Shown piece after piece: positions 23,637 through 34,757 of a stretch of DNA of 64,000 nucleotides (position 1 is the first letter of the stretch; each line of letters begins with the position of its first letter). The position numbers and the translations under genes are program-made. Under the pieces are notes generated by a model that did not search any database, was not told the DNA's origin, and saw only the letters and a program-made list of their open reading frames with translations. The stretch covers positions 12,846,501 to 12,910,500 of the forward strand of contig CM042023.1 in NCBI GenBank assembly GCA_023525975.1, given 5' to 3'. The DNA is from Smallanthus sonchifolius. Lineage: Eukaryota > Streptophyta > Magnoliopsida > Asterales > Asteraceae.

Positions 23637-25756
23637 ACCTCTACTCCCTAAATTTTTAAGTCAAATACTATCCCTATCCCTACCATCACCTCATCTGAAA
23701 CCCTACCTAGTACCCACTCACAACCCAATGTTCCAGAAAATGACTCAACCATAGCCAGTCCCACCAAAAGAATATCCAAACCACCCTCTTGGCTTAAAGA
23801 TTATCACTATACAACTGTTGCAGAAGGAGATCTATCAACCTGTCAATTTGCTCTAATCACAGATCCAGTCACATACCAATAAGCCTCTCAAGAAACAAAA
23901 TGGTTGGATGTTATGAAAGAAGAACTGGCAGCAATAGAAAATAATCAGACCTGGGAACTAGTCTCTCTTCCCCCTATAAAGAATGTTGTGGGAGTTAAAT
24001 GGCTATATAAGACCAAGGAAAACCCAAATGGTGAAGTGATAAAATATAAGGCACGACTAGTAGCTAAAGGCTACTCTCAGCAACAAGGCATAGACTTCAC
24101 AGAGACATTTGCCCCAGTAGCTCGTTTTGAGACCATTCGAGTCATTCTTGCTATTGATGCTCAAATGTGACGGAGTGTCCATCAGTTAGATGTTAAGTCT
24201 ACATTCCTTAATGGAGACTTAATTGAGGAGATTTATGTTGAACAACCCGAAGGGTTCAAGGTTCAAGAAAAAATTGGCATGATGTACAAGCTAAGAAAAG
24301 CATTATATGGTCTGAAACAGGCTCCCCGAGCCTGGTATGCCAAGCTAGATGGATACTCCATGAAGAATGGCTACCAGCGAAGTCACAATGAACCCACCTT
24401 ATATGTCAAGAAAGGTGACACTGGTAATATTATTTATGTTTGTGTGTATGTGGATATCATTATTTGTACATCATCATGTTTAAATATGATAAAAGAATTC
24501 ACGAATGGGATGAAAGCAACATTTGAAATGACTGATATGGGCCAACTCAAGTTCTTTTTGGGTCTGGAAGTTGTGTAGAATGAAGAAGGGATTTTCCTCT
24601 GTCAAGAAAAGTATGCTGATACTCTCTTAACTCGTTTTGGTCTAAGCACCTGCAGAAGTGAAAGCACACCCACGAACCACAATGAAAAATTAGTAATTGA
24701 AGATGGAGCTGAAAAAGTGGATGAAGCAAGGTATAGAAGTCTGGTTGGCGGTCTCATTTATTTAACTCACTCACGACCTGACATAGCGTATGCAGTAAGT
24801 ATGGTCTCAAGATTTATGCAGAGTCCATCAAAAATTCATTAGGGAGCAGCTAAAATAATTTTTCGATATGTTGCTAGTTCAAAGGACCTTGGGATCTGGT
24901 TTAGAAGAATGAATGAGATAAAGCTGACAGGTTATAGTGACACTGACTGGGCAAGCAGTATGGATGATTAAAAGAGTTTGTCAACTTATGTGTTCTCACT
25001 TGGAAGTGGAGTAATTTCATGGAGCTCAAAAAGGCAACAAACTGTTGCCTTGTCTAGCACTGAGGCAGAATATATCTCAGCAGCTGGAGCAACTTGCCAG
25101 GCTGTATGGCTTAGAAGAGTTCTTAAAGACCTTAGCTGGAAACAAGCAGAATCAACTGTGCTTTATTGTGACAACAATTCAGCAATTAACCTATCCAAGA
25201 ATCCAGTTCTGAACAACAGGTCAAAGCACATTGATTTAAAGTATCATTTTATAAGAGAAATGGTTGCACAGGAACAAGTTAGCTTGGAGTATTGTAGTAC
25301 TCATAATCAGTTGGCTGATGTTCTTACAAAGGTAGTATCTACTGAGAAGTTTGTATACTTTCGGCACTTACTGGGAGTTGGACGGTTTGAATCAAGGGAG
25401 GATGAAGATTTTACAAGCAGATTCAACTGTGCTTTATTGTGACAACAAAGGATCATTTTACAAGCAGATTCAACTGTGCTTTATTGTGACAACAAATCAG
25501 CAGATTCAACTGTGCTTTATTGTGACAACAAATCAGCAGTTAACCTATCCAATAATCCAGTTCTGAATAGCAGGTCAAAGCACATTGAATTAAAGTATCA
25601 TTTTATAAGAGAAATGGTTGCACAGGAACAAGTTAGCTTGGAGTATTGTAGTTCTCATAATCAGTTGGACGATGTTTTAACAAAGGCAGTATCTACTGAG
25701 AAGTTTGTATACTTCCAACACTTACTGAGAGATGGATGGTTTGAATCAAGGGAGGA
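23637..25756 (+). pseudogene. copia reverse transcriptase-RNase H, copy 1
   Basis: RT motifs in order: WELVSLPPIKNVVGVKWLYKTK, RLVAKGYSQQQGIDFTETFAPVAR, HQLDVKSTFLNGDL and ALYGLKQAPRAWY. The catalytic box reads YVDI instead of YVDD (24447-24458). RNase H and the C-terminal tail follow (SWSSKRQQTVALSSTEAEY, HFIREMVAQEQVSLEYC, LADVLTK). Stops break the frame at about 23880 (CAATAA), 24168, 24576, 24838 and 24969. The last part of RNase H (from ADSTVLYCDN to FESREDE) is present twice, about 25147-25410 and 25466-25756, with an extra roughly 36-bp unit repeated at 25466-25535. Non-functional. Confidence 0.9.
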
Positions 25757-26055
25757 TGAAAAAAAATGATCCAAACCGGGTTTTTTGCATGGGAACGTTG
25801 TTTAAGTCAAGTGCACGCGTGTTTATTAGCTTTGTTTATTCCCTTCAGTTTGAATAAGTCCCCAACGGGTATTCTGTTGAGTTCAGTAATATTCGTAGGG
25901 TAGTTGAGTTTATTTCGTACTTTCTTTTCTTATTTAAGGCTGTGTCTTCTTCATTTAATGTATGCACTCAAGAGTTATTCTAATAACACAAAATCGTTCC
26001 CTGCATTCTGCTTTGTTCATTCTAGGTTTCAACAATCTTTGTTTTAATACCATCA
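25757..26055 (+). repeat. copia 3' LTR, copy 1
   Basis: 299 bp, preceded by the polypurine tract AAGGGAGGA and followed by the TGTAA target duplication. It shares at least seven changes with the 3' LTR of copy 2 (53841-54136) that are absent from the 5' LTR, as expected if the two 3' LTRs were copied together by a DNA duplication. Confidence 0.92.
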
Positions 26056-26353
26056 TGTAAAAGTTGTTGGTGATCAGGCCTTTGCAACACAAGCAAACAC
26101 ACACTCAAACTTACACACAAGTGGACGATGCTTTAATGCTTTGAAATTGTGATCACATTTCATTCACTAACAAAATACATATATATAGGAAGGTAAAACA
26201 TGAATATGTGGGGATGTTCCCATACTTTTCTTGACCCACTACTCCTACCATGACCCGTGATCTAGACACTAAACAACCATACAAAACATGCAGTAAATTA
26301 AACCAACGAGTCAACCAATCTTCCCACGTTTAAATGAAGTGTTGAAAGACCAT
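26056..26353 (+). repeat. Sequence flanking the copia element, first copy (duplicated at 54137-54457)
   Basis: From the target repeat TGTAA to GTTGAAAGACCAT, this non-copia flank is the same as 54137-54457 apart from substitutions and a 23-bp deletion here near 26296 between AAATTA repeats. At 26353/26354 it switches abruptly to the middle of a D-type LTR, which marks the breakpoint of the tandem duplication. Confidence 0.88.
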
Positions 26354-27415
26354 AAAGTATATTTTTTGTAAGAATTATATGTTTTTATAGAAATAAAAGA
26401 GAAAGTGTTAAAGAGTAAAGAACTATCTTTAAACTTTTTTTAAAGAAAGTAAAGAGTTAAAGTAAAGAATGGTAAAGAAGCTGCGTCTCGGTGCAGCTTG
26501 ACTGTGACAGATGTCATATATGCTTATGTGTTAATATGTGTTATTTGTCTATGTGTTATGTGTTTGAATGGCATTATATTATGTGACGTAGTATAAGTGC
26601 ATAGTAGTTGCATTGTAGTTGCAAAGTAAAAAGTCCTACAGGAAAGCAAAATAGAAGTCTCACACTTCGGTGTGTGCAGGCAAAGGAGTTTTCACTTCGG
26701 TTTAAGCAAGAAAGTCTCACCCTGAGGTGTGAGCAGGCAAAGGATTCTTCGCTTCGGTGTATGTGAGAAAGTCCCACCCTGAGGTGTGGGCACAACAAAG
26801 TAAAAGTCTTACCCTAAGGTGTAAGCGAGCAAAGTGATCCTACCCTCGGGCAATGATTCATGTGTGAAAGTTAAAGTATGTTATAGTCACTTGTCTTGTA
26901 CGAGTGAAATGTAAAGTGGCAAAGAGTAAAAGAGGACACCTTAACCGGTTACCTCAAAAGTAAAGTTTTAACGAAAGATATAACGTAACAGTTTTATAAT
27001 TGTCACGTTGCAAAATTGTAAAGTAAAGTTAAAATGTTTTCAAACAAAGTGAAAGTAAAGCTTATATTTAATTTTTATAAAACTTAGCTACCAAAAAGAA
27101 AGTTTTATAGTTTAAAGTAAAGAAAGAACTCACCAGCGTTAGCTGACTTTTAGTATGCATGACAGGTAGTAAAGGTAAAGCAAAAGTAAAGTAAAGGAGT
27201 CGTGAGGGCTGGATAGCATGGACATCGGGTAGCCGCTCTGAAGACTGACATTTCCTATTCCGATAGTTTATGTTTTAGACAATGAATTACTTTATTGTTT
27301 GATGAATGTTTTAATTTAAAACTTCCGCTGTAGTAGATTCTGATTTCTGGTATAAGAACTATGTTTGTTATGTTTTATGCCAACTATGAGACGTACCCGG
27401 TTTTAGGGCGTTTCA
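26354..27415 (+). repeat. Truncated 5' LTR of D2
   Basis: Corresponds to about 22574-23631 of the complete LTR D1 and to 33433-34547 of the 3' LTR; the first half is absent because the duplication breakpoint lies inside it. It ends GGGCGTTTCA and is followed directly by the primer site. The hairpin zone is at about 26655-26845. Confidence 0.9.
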
Positions 27416-27888
27416 AGTTGGTATCAGAGCCATAGTTTGAGAGATTCAGAAATTTGCGATAATGTCTGGACTTAAACTGAGAATGGGACAAAGAAAAGAA
27501 AGGAAAGGAATGTCAGTCAGAGCAGTCCGTCCATGGAACGATAGTAGACAGAAAGTAGTCAATGTCCTTACATAGAACATAGACAATAATGCCTTAGCAC
27601 AGATAGTAGAAAGTAGATGCTTTAGCATAAATAGTACGTAGTACATGTCTTAGCACAGATAGTAGACAGTAGATAGTACGTGCCTTATAGTAGAAACTCT
27701 GAACTTGGATACAAATGTTACTCTAAAAGGAAATGTTCAGAACCCGAGTAGTAAAGTAAATTAGTAATTTCATACCGGTCTCTGTAATTAGTAATTTACA
27801 TTACTCGAGGTGTTCTAAATTATTACCTATCATGATAACACGAGCTATATTTGTTCGCAGTAGACACTAACGGCTAGAGCAAAGAGAG
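27416..27888 (+). other. D2 leader with primer binding site
   Basis: TGGTATCAGAGCCATAG at 27419-27435 matches the 3' end of plant initiator tRNA-Met as in other Ty3 and copia elements; it is a primer site, not a tRNA gene. The rest is untranslated leader with AGTAGA(C)AGTAG-rich sequence. Confidence 0.8.
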
Positions 27889-29082
27889 GTGGTCGCACTG
27901 GGGGTCGTAATGGTCAACCGAAACCGTCATGAGGAGAGTGAACACTACCGCAACGGGATTGAATTGGTGCACGTGGAGCATAATGACAGTGGGAACCATG
28001 AGTCGGTTTATGACGATGCCCATAACGAGGCGTTTGAGTTGGAACCGATTGTGAAGGAAGCTATCGCGGCAGAGGTTACTTCAATCTTGAAGAAAGTTCT
28101 ACCAGAAGCACTGGGTGAGGCCCTTAAAGAATTTGATATAGAGAAGAAAGAGGAAAGAAATAAGAGAACTGAAGTCACTGATGGTGACGATTCTGATTAT
28201 GAAATGGCAACTCGGGGTTGTAACTATAAGTGTTTTCGGGGGTGTGACCTGCCGAAATATGATGGACGGAAAGATGTTGTTGCCACCTTCGAGTGGATAG
28301 AGAAGATGAACGGGGTGATCAACTTTAGTGAGTGCCGTGATGACCAAGCGGTCAGTTTTGCCGCTCACTCATTCACTAATGAGGCGTTAAGTTGGTGGAG
28401 ATCGATTGAAAGAATCAAGTCTTCTGCTGAATTGAAAAAGATGAAATGGGATGACATGAAAAAGCTACTGTTCACTAAGTTCTGCCCGCAGAACGAAATT
28501 GACAGAGTTGAGAGAGAATTTCTGGGGCTCTGTGCTGGCAGTATGACTCATCGCCAGTACACCTCCAAATACCAAGAGTTGGTTCAGTTGGTTCCACATC
28601 TGGTGGACACTGAGGAAAAGAGGATCAAGTATTACATCAAGGGACTACCATAGAGGGTCTGTGTGCATGTTAAAGCAAATGCTCCTACAAGCTTCAAATC
28701 TGTGGTATCACTTGCTGGCATAGTTTATGAAGACTTCGAATCCGCGGATCCGCTACCCACTGAGAAGAAAGTGACTAATGTCGTTAAGCGGACAACAAAG
28801 GAGTGGGCGGGACCAGAGACGAAGAAGCTGAGGATTGAGGATGGAACTGATTGTGCTAAGTGTGGGCGAAAGCACTCCCGGGAATGCCGTATGGGTCTGT
28901 ACATTTGTTACCGATGTGGGAAGACGGGGCATTACTCTCGAGAGTGTCCTGGTGCACCATCATGCTATAACTGTGGAATCCCTGGCCATCTGGCCAAGGA
29001 CTGTCGTAAGCCTAAAGCTGTTGGCACAGAAAAGGAAAAGAGGCCGAGAAGTCAAAGGCAAGGACCCGATCGTATGCACTGA
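27889..29082 (+). pseudogene. D2 gag (capsid plus three zinc knuckles), one stop
   Basis: Capsid domain (Retrotrans_gag): LPKYDGRKDVVATFEWIEKM, ALSWWRSIERIK, LLFTKFCPQNEIDRVEREF, GSMTHRQYTSKYQEL. One in-frame TAG (28651-28653) splits the frame in two (27889-28653 and 28663-29082). The second part has a short-spaced knuckle CAKCGRKHSREC followed by two canonical CX2CX4HX4C knuckles, CYRCGKTGHYSREC and CYNCGIPGHLAKDC. A product would form cytoplasmic particles, but the stop precedes the RNA-binding part. Confidence 0.88.
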
Positions 29083-29111
29083 CACAAGAAGAAACTAGGG
29101 GCAATCCAGAT

Positions 29112-32100
29112 GTGGTGTCAGGTACGTTCATCCTTGATCATACCTTTGTATCTGTACTATTTGATTTGGGTACCAGTAGGAGTTTTATATCATCCTCTGT
29201 GTGTAGAAGAATGAAATGCAAAGTTACTAAAGTAGAACAGGCCTTTAATGTGGAAACTGCAGTGGGTAAGACCAGGGTAGTAAATGAATTGGTAGATAAT
29301 TGCACGATAAAAATACATGGCCATAGATTCCCAGTTAGGTTATATGTTATGACCTTGGGAGGGTTTGATATAGTTTTGGGTATAGATTGGTTGGCTGCCA
29401 ACGAAGCCCGGATTGTATGTAGAAGAAAGATAGTTCAGCTCAAAGCTCCAGACGGTAGCGAAGTTTTGGTTACGGGGATCGTGATGATTCGTTAACGAAA
29501 GTCATATCGATGATAAAGGTAGAGAAGTATATAGGGCGCGGATGCGAGGCCTACCTGGCCTATGTGATAGATAATGATTTAAAAGTGAAAGAGTTGAAAG
29601 ACGTACCAGTGGTATGTAATTTTCCGAAGGTGTTTCCTGAGGAGTTACCTGGGTTACCACCTGACCGGGAGACAGAGTTCCAGATAGACTTAGTGCCAGG
29701 TGCCCAGCCCGTGGCTAAAGCGCCGTACCGACTTGCTCCTCTGGAGATGAAAGAACTAATGATACAGTTGGAAGAACTTTTGGATAGAGGTTTTATCAGA
29801 CCGAGCATTTCTCCATGGGGTGCTCCGGTTCTTTTTGTAAAGAAGAAAGATGGTGCCATGAGAATGTGCATAGACTACAGGGAATTGAACAAACGTGCAG
29901 TAAAGAACAAATGTCCGCTACCAAGGATCGATGATCCGTTCGACCAACTACAAGGCGCCAAATGGTTATCCAAGATCGATCTGCGGTCAGGATATCATCA
30001 GTTAAGACTAAGGGAAGAGGACATACCTAAGACAGCGTTTCGTACGCGGTATGGGCATTACGAATTTCATGTTATGTCTTTCGGTTTGACCAATGCTCCA
30101 GCAGCATTCATGAGTATGATGAACCAAGTGTGTAGACCGATGCCAAATAGGTTAATGATAGTATTCATTGACGACATACTTGTTTATTCGAAGAGTGAGG
30201 GCGATCATGCTTGTCATCTTCGAGAAGTACTAGAGACACTATAGAGAGAAAAGTTGTATGCCAAGTTCTCCAAATGCGCGTTCTGGCTTAAGGAAGTTCA
30301 ATTCTTAGGTCACGTTATTAACGCAGACGGCATTATGGTTGACCCTGCTAAGATAGAGGCGGTACAAGAATGGGAAACTCTGAAGACACCAACCGAGATT
30401 CAGAGCTTTCTGGGATTAGCAGGGTACTATCGAAGGTTCATTCAGGACTTCTCGAGAATAGCTTCGCCACTGACAAAGTTGACATGCAAGGAAGTAAAGT
30501 ACAAATGGGGCCAGGCCCAATCTAAAGCATTTGAAGAGTTAAAGAAGAAGTTGACCCAAGCCCTAGTGTTAGCACTACCCGACGGTAATGAGGACATTGT
30601 GTTATATTCTGACGCTTCGGGAAAAGGGTTAGGGTGTGTTTTGATGCAGAGGGGAAAGGTGACTGCGTATGCGTCATGACAGTTAAAGACTCACGAACTT
30701 AACTATCCGACTTACGATTTGGAGCTCGCGGCAGTTGTCTTTGCGCTAAAGATTTGGAGGCATTACCTTTACGGGGTGAAATGCATAATTTATTCGGATC
30801 ACAAGAGCTTGAAGTATTTCTTTGAATAGAAAGACCTAAATACGCGACAAAGACGGTGGTTGGAATTGCTAAAGGATTATGACTGTGAAATCCTATACCA
30901 TTCGGGAAAGGCGAATGTGGTCGCGGACGCCCTAAGCTGAAAAGAGACTCATTCTCCTATTAGGGTGAAAGCGTACCAGTTGGTAATAACACCAAATTTT
31001 ATGACAGAGCTAGAGAACGTACAGACGGAAGCATTAAAGGAAGAGAACATAAAGAAAGAAAGAATGGTTGGCCAACAGGTAAAGTTGAACATAAACACTC
31101 ATGGAGTGAGGACCAGATGTGGCCGTATGTAGGTACCGAAGGGTGGAGAGCTTAGGACCAAAGTACTCGACGAGGTCCATAAGTCTCGATATTCCATCCA
31201 CCTAGGAACCACGAAGACGTACCATGATTTGAAGAAAATGTATTGGTGGCCTAACATGAAGAATGATGTGACAGAATACGTGAGCAAATGTCTGACTTGC
31301 TCACAAGTTAAAGTAGAGCATCAGAAGCCAGATAGGAAAATCCAGCCTCTGGAAATACCTAAATGGAAGTGGGAGCGTATCACCATGAACTTTATTACAA
31401 AGCTGCCCCGCACAGCTAAAGGCCATGATACGATTTGGGTTATAGTGGATCGTCTGACAAAGAGTGCAAATTTCTTGCCGATTCGTGAAACGTATTCGTC
31501 TAAGAAGTTGGCAGATGTATTTATTAATGAAATTGTGGCTCGACATGGTGTGCCATTGTCTATTGTATCTGACCGGGACACACGATTTACATCGAGGTTC
31601 TAGAAAAGATTTCATGAGTCAATGGGTACGAGGTTGAACATCAGCACGGTTTATCACCCATAGATGGATGGTCAATCGAAAAGGACCATCCAGACGTTGG
31701 AGGATATGCTCTGTGCATGCATTATAGACTTCGGTGGCAGTTGGGATAGCCACCTACTGTTGGCAGAATTCTCCTACAACAGCAGCTTTCACACCACTAT
31801 TGGTATGCCGCCTTACGAGATGTTGTATGGTAGGAAATGTCGAACCCCGGTCTGTTGGGGTGAGATAGGACAGAAAGAGCTGGGAAGTTTAGAGGTAGTC
31901 ACAACAACATCTGAGAAGTTTGACCAGATTAAGTCCAGAATGAAAGAAGCACAGGACCGTCAAAAGTCCTACGCGGATAAGAGGCAAAGACCGATCGAAT
32001 TCAATGTCGGGGATCAAGTACTACTGAAGGTTCCCCTGGAAGGGGATTATACGATTCAGAAAGAGAGGGAAGTTAAGTCCAAGGTTCGTCGGACCTTTCA

Positions 32101-32426
32101 AGATAATGGCGCGGATTGGTGAAGTTGCTTACCGGTTAGAATTACCTGATGAGTTGAGTGGAATTCACCCGACCTTTCATGTGTCGCACTTGCGTAAGTG
32201 CCTGGTTGACGAATCAGCACACGTGCCACTTGAGGACATCGAGGTAGATAATAGCCTCAATTACATCGAGGAACCAGTCGCCATACTAGACAAGAAAGAG
32301 AAGCGGTTACGAAACAAATTAATTCAGTTAGTCAAGGTACAATGGAGGCATCGTAAAGGATCAAAAGATACTTGGGAAACCGAAGCAGAAATGAAAGAGT
32401 CGTACCCGCACCTGTTTAACTTATAG
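29112..32426 (+). pseudogene. D2 pol: protease-RT-RNase H-integrase-chromodomain, multiple stops
   Basis: Protease (29112-29495) has FDLGTSRSFIS where FDSGAS is usual, so the catalytic DSG is changed to DLG. RT (29510-30244) has KKKDGAMRMCIDYRELNK and FIDDILVY. RNase H follows (VLYSDASGKGLGCVLMQ). Integrase has HHCC (HKSRYSIH...CLTC) and DDE surroundings (IVDRLTKSANF, SDRDTRFTSRF). It ends in a GPY/F-like segment and a chromodomain (VEEPVAILD-type, KVQWRHRKGSKDTWETEAEM). Stops lie at about 30242, 30677, 30826, 30939, 31128, 31601 and 31661; each is explained by a C-to-T or G-to-A change of a Gln, Arg or Trp codon. A frame change near 32040-32110 shifts the C-terminus. Confidence 0.9.
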
Positions 32427-32466
32427 CAGGTTTCGAGGACGAAACCTTTTGTAAGAGGGGTAGACT

Positions 32467-34547
32467 TGTCACATCCCGAAATTTACGATAAATAATAAAC
32501 GACGCTTATGGAATAATGAAAGAATATGTGGGCTCGAGCGGATCGGGCCTTGGGCTGTGAGCAAGAGGCGCAAAAGGGGGAAGGGGAGGGGTAAAACCCT
32601 AGCCACACTCTCTTCTCCTCCACATTCATCATCTTCACCAACTAATCTAGAGAGAGAAAGTTTCATAGCTCACCCGTTGATCTCCTCGTTTGAGCCCGAG
32701 ATCATTGCTACACGTTACAGAAGACCAAATAAGAAGGAATCAAGCCATAACAGGTAACAACCCGTCCACAGATTCGATTTCTGAAAATGAAATGGGTTTT
32801 TAGGGTTTCAAAGTGAGTTTTTTATAAAAGTCGGGATTTTTACGATGGAATTCGACTATAAAGCATGTATTTAGCTTCATGGACGCTAAGTTTTGGACGT
32901 AAAAAGATCGAGTCTTGGATCAAACACGACGAAATCAACCAAGAACACTTGAATCGTCCGAAAACTCTATGAATGGTCTGAAAACTCGGATACGTTCGAA
33001 AAGTATTTCGGAACACCATAGATTTCGGACAGGACTTTTGTATCGAAAAGTATCTCGGGCAGAACATTTCGGTCGAAAAGTATTGTGAAAAAAAAAAGGA
33101 TTTCAGACAGATGTTTTCGAACGAAACAGTCTCGGAGAAAAGTTTTCGAACGAAGAAGCCATTAATAGAAAATAGTTCTAATACTAGAGTTTTCGGTCGA
33201 AATATATTTCGAACGAAAAAGATTTCAAACACATAAAGTTTTCGGAAGAAACACATAGGTTGTAACTTTGTTCCATTCGTGACCCTTGACAGATTTGTTA
33301 GCATCCCACTTAGCTAGAAGTTCCTTGCTAGGTGAGATAAGTTCCATAGAAGTCTGGTGAGTTCTTATTGCCCTTTTTCCTAAACGGTTTTGGGCTGACA
33401 TGCATACTGTTAAAGAGATAGTTTTGAAAGATAAAGTATATTTTTATGAGAATTATATGTTTTTATAAAAATAAAAGAGAAAGTGTTAAAGAGTAAAGAA
33501 CTATCTTTAAATTTTTTTTAAAGAAAGTAAAGAGTTAAAGTAAAGAATGGTAAAGAAGCTGCATCTCGGTGCAACTTGACAGTGACAGTAACAGATGCCA
33601 TATTATATGCTTATGTGTTAATATGTGTTATTTGTCTATGTGTTATGTTTTTGAATGGCATTATATTATGTGACGTAGTATAAGTGCATAGTAGTTGCAT
33701 TGTAGTTGCAAAGTAAAAAAGTCCTGCAGGCAAGCAAAGTAGAAGTATCACATTTCGGTGTTAGCATGCAAAGGAGTCTTCACTTCGGTGTAAGCGAGAA
33801 AGTCTCACCCTGAGGTGTGAGCAGGCAAAGGAGTCTTCACTTCGGTGTAACCGAGAAAGTCCCACCTTGAGGTGTGGGCACAACAAAGTAAAAGTCTTAC
33901 CTTGAGGTGTAAGCGAGCAAAGGGATCCTACCCCTCCGGCAATGATTCATGTGTGAAAGTTAAAGTATGTTATAGTCACTTGTCTTGTACGAGTGAAATG
34001 TAAAGTGGCAAACAGTAAAGGAGGACACCTTAACCGGTTACCTCAAAAGTAAAGTTTTAACGAGAGATATAACGTAACAGTTTTATAATTGTCACGTTGC
34101 AAAGTTTTAAAGTAAAGTTAAAGTGTTTTCAAAGAAAGTTAAAGTGTTTTCAAAGAAAGTTAAAGTGTTTTTAAAGAAAGTGAAAGTAAAGCTTATTTTT
34201 TATTTTTATAAAACTAAGCTACCAAAAAGAAAGTTTTATAGTTTAAAGTAAAGAAAGAACTCACCAGCGTTAGCTGACTTTTAGTATGCATGACAGGTAG
34301 TAAAGGTAAAGCAAAAGTAAAGTAAAGAAACGGTGAGGGCTGGATAGCATGGACATCGGGTCGCCGCTCTGAAGACTGACATCTCCTATTCCGATAGTTT
34401 ATGTTTTAGACAATGAATTACTTTATTGTTTGATGAATGTTTTAATTTAAAGACTTCCGTTGTAGTAGATTCTGATTTCTGGTTTAAGAACTATGTTTAT
34501 TATGTTTTGTGCCAACTATGAGACGTACCCTGTTTTGGGGCGTTTCA
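32467..34547 (+). repeat. 3' LTR of D2
   Basis: Begins TGTCACATCCC (one change from TGTAACATCCC) after a polypurine tract and ends GGGGCGTTTCA. At 2081 bp it is about 55 bp longer than D1, partly from extra AAAGTTAAAGTGTTTTCAAAG units at about 34125-34180. Hairpin zone at about 33735-33930. Confidence 0.92.
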
Positions 34548-34757
34548 CTAACACCTCTACTCCCCAAATTGTTGAGTCAAATAATATCCCTATCCCTACC
34601 ATCACCTCATCTGAAACCCTACCTAGTACCCACTCACAACCCAATGTTCCAGAAAATGACTCAACCATAGTCGGTCCCACCAAAAAAATATCCAAACCAC
34701 CCTGTACAACTGTTGCAGAAGGAGACCTGTCAACCTGTCAATTTTCTCTAATCACGG
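34548..34757 (+). pseudogene. copia pol fragment, copy 2, left part
   Basis: Collinear with copia copy 1 from 23632 on (integrase-RT spacer, NVPENDSTI...ISKPP). It starts with CTAAC, the changed right-hand target repeat of D, and is cut at 34757 by insertion of Ty3 element B. It resumes at 51976. Confidence 0.88.

Larger units (their letters stand above)
18425..26055 (+). mobile_element. Ty1/copia retrotransposon, copy 1 (contains solo LTR D1)
   Basis: It is bounded by 299-bp LTRs at 18425-18723 and 25757-26055, both TGAAGA(A)AAAATGATCC...ATACCATCA, and flanked by the 5-bp target duplication TGTAA (18420-18424 and 26056-26060). A primer binding site TGGTATCAGATCAC (18727-18740) follows the 5' LTR and the polypurine tract AAGGGAGGA (25748-25756) precedes the 3' LTR. 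The order gag, protease, integrase, RT, RNase H is that of copia; the HQLDVKSTFL and ALYGLKQAPRAWY motifs confirm it. The lineage may be Ivana/Oryco-like, tentatively. The LTRs differ at about a dozen sites by eye. Every domain has frameshifts or stops, so it is dead. Confidence 0.92.
26354..34547 (+). mobile_element. Ty3 Tekay-type chromovirus D2, 5' LTR truncated
   Basis: Partial 5' LTR 26354-27415, primer binding site TGGTATCAGAGCC (27419-27431, initiator tRNA-Met), gag 27889-29082, pol 29112-32426, polypurine tract AAGAGGGGTAGACT (32452-32466), 3' LTR 32467-34547 (2081 bp). The 3' LTR is followed by CTAAC and then the same copia sequence that follows solo LTR D1, so D2 and D1 descend from one insertion. 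The C-terminal chromodomain and roughly 2-kb LTRs place it in the Tekay (Del) lineage. Many stop codons make it defective. Confidence 0.9.

Noticed and set aside
27419..27435. TGGTATCAGAGCC-like stretches (18727, 27419, 41666, 44258) as tRNA genes
   Set aside because: They match only the 3' end of initiator tRNA-Met and sit immediately after LTRs: primer binding sites.
28099..28368. Open frames antisense to the retrotransposon gag and pol regions (for example 28099-28368, 29560-29871, 40299-40639)
   Set aside because: They are shadows of coding sequence on the other strand.
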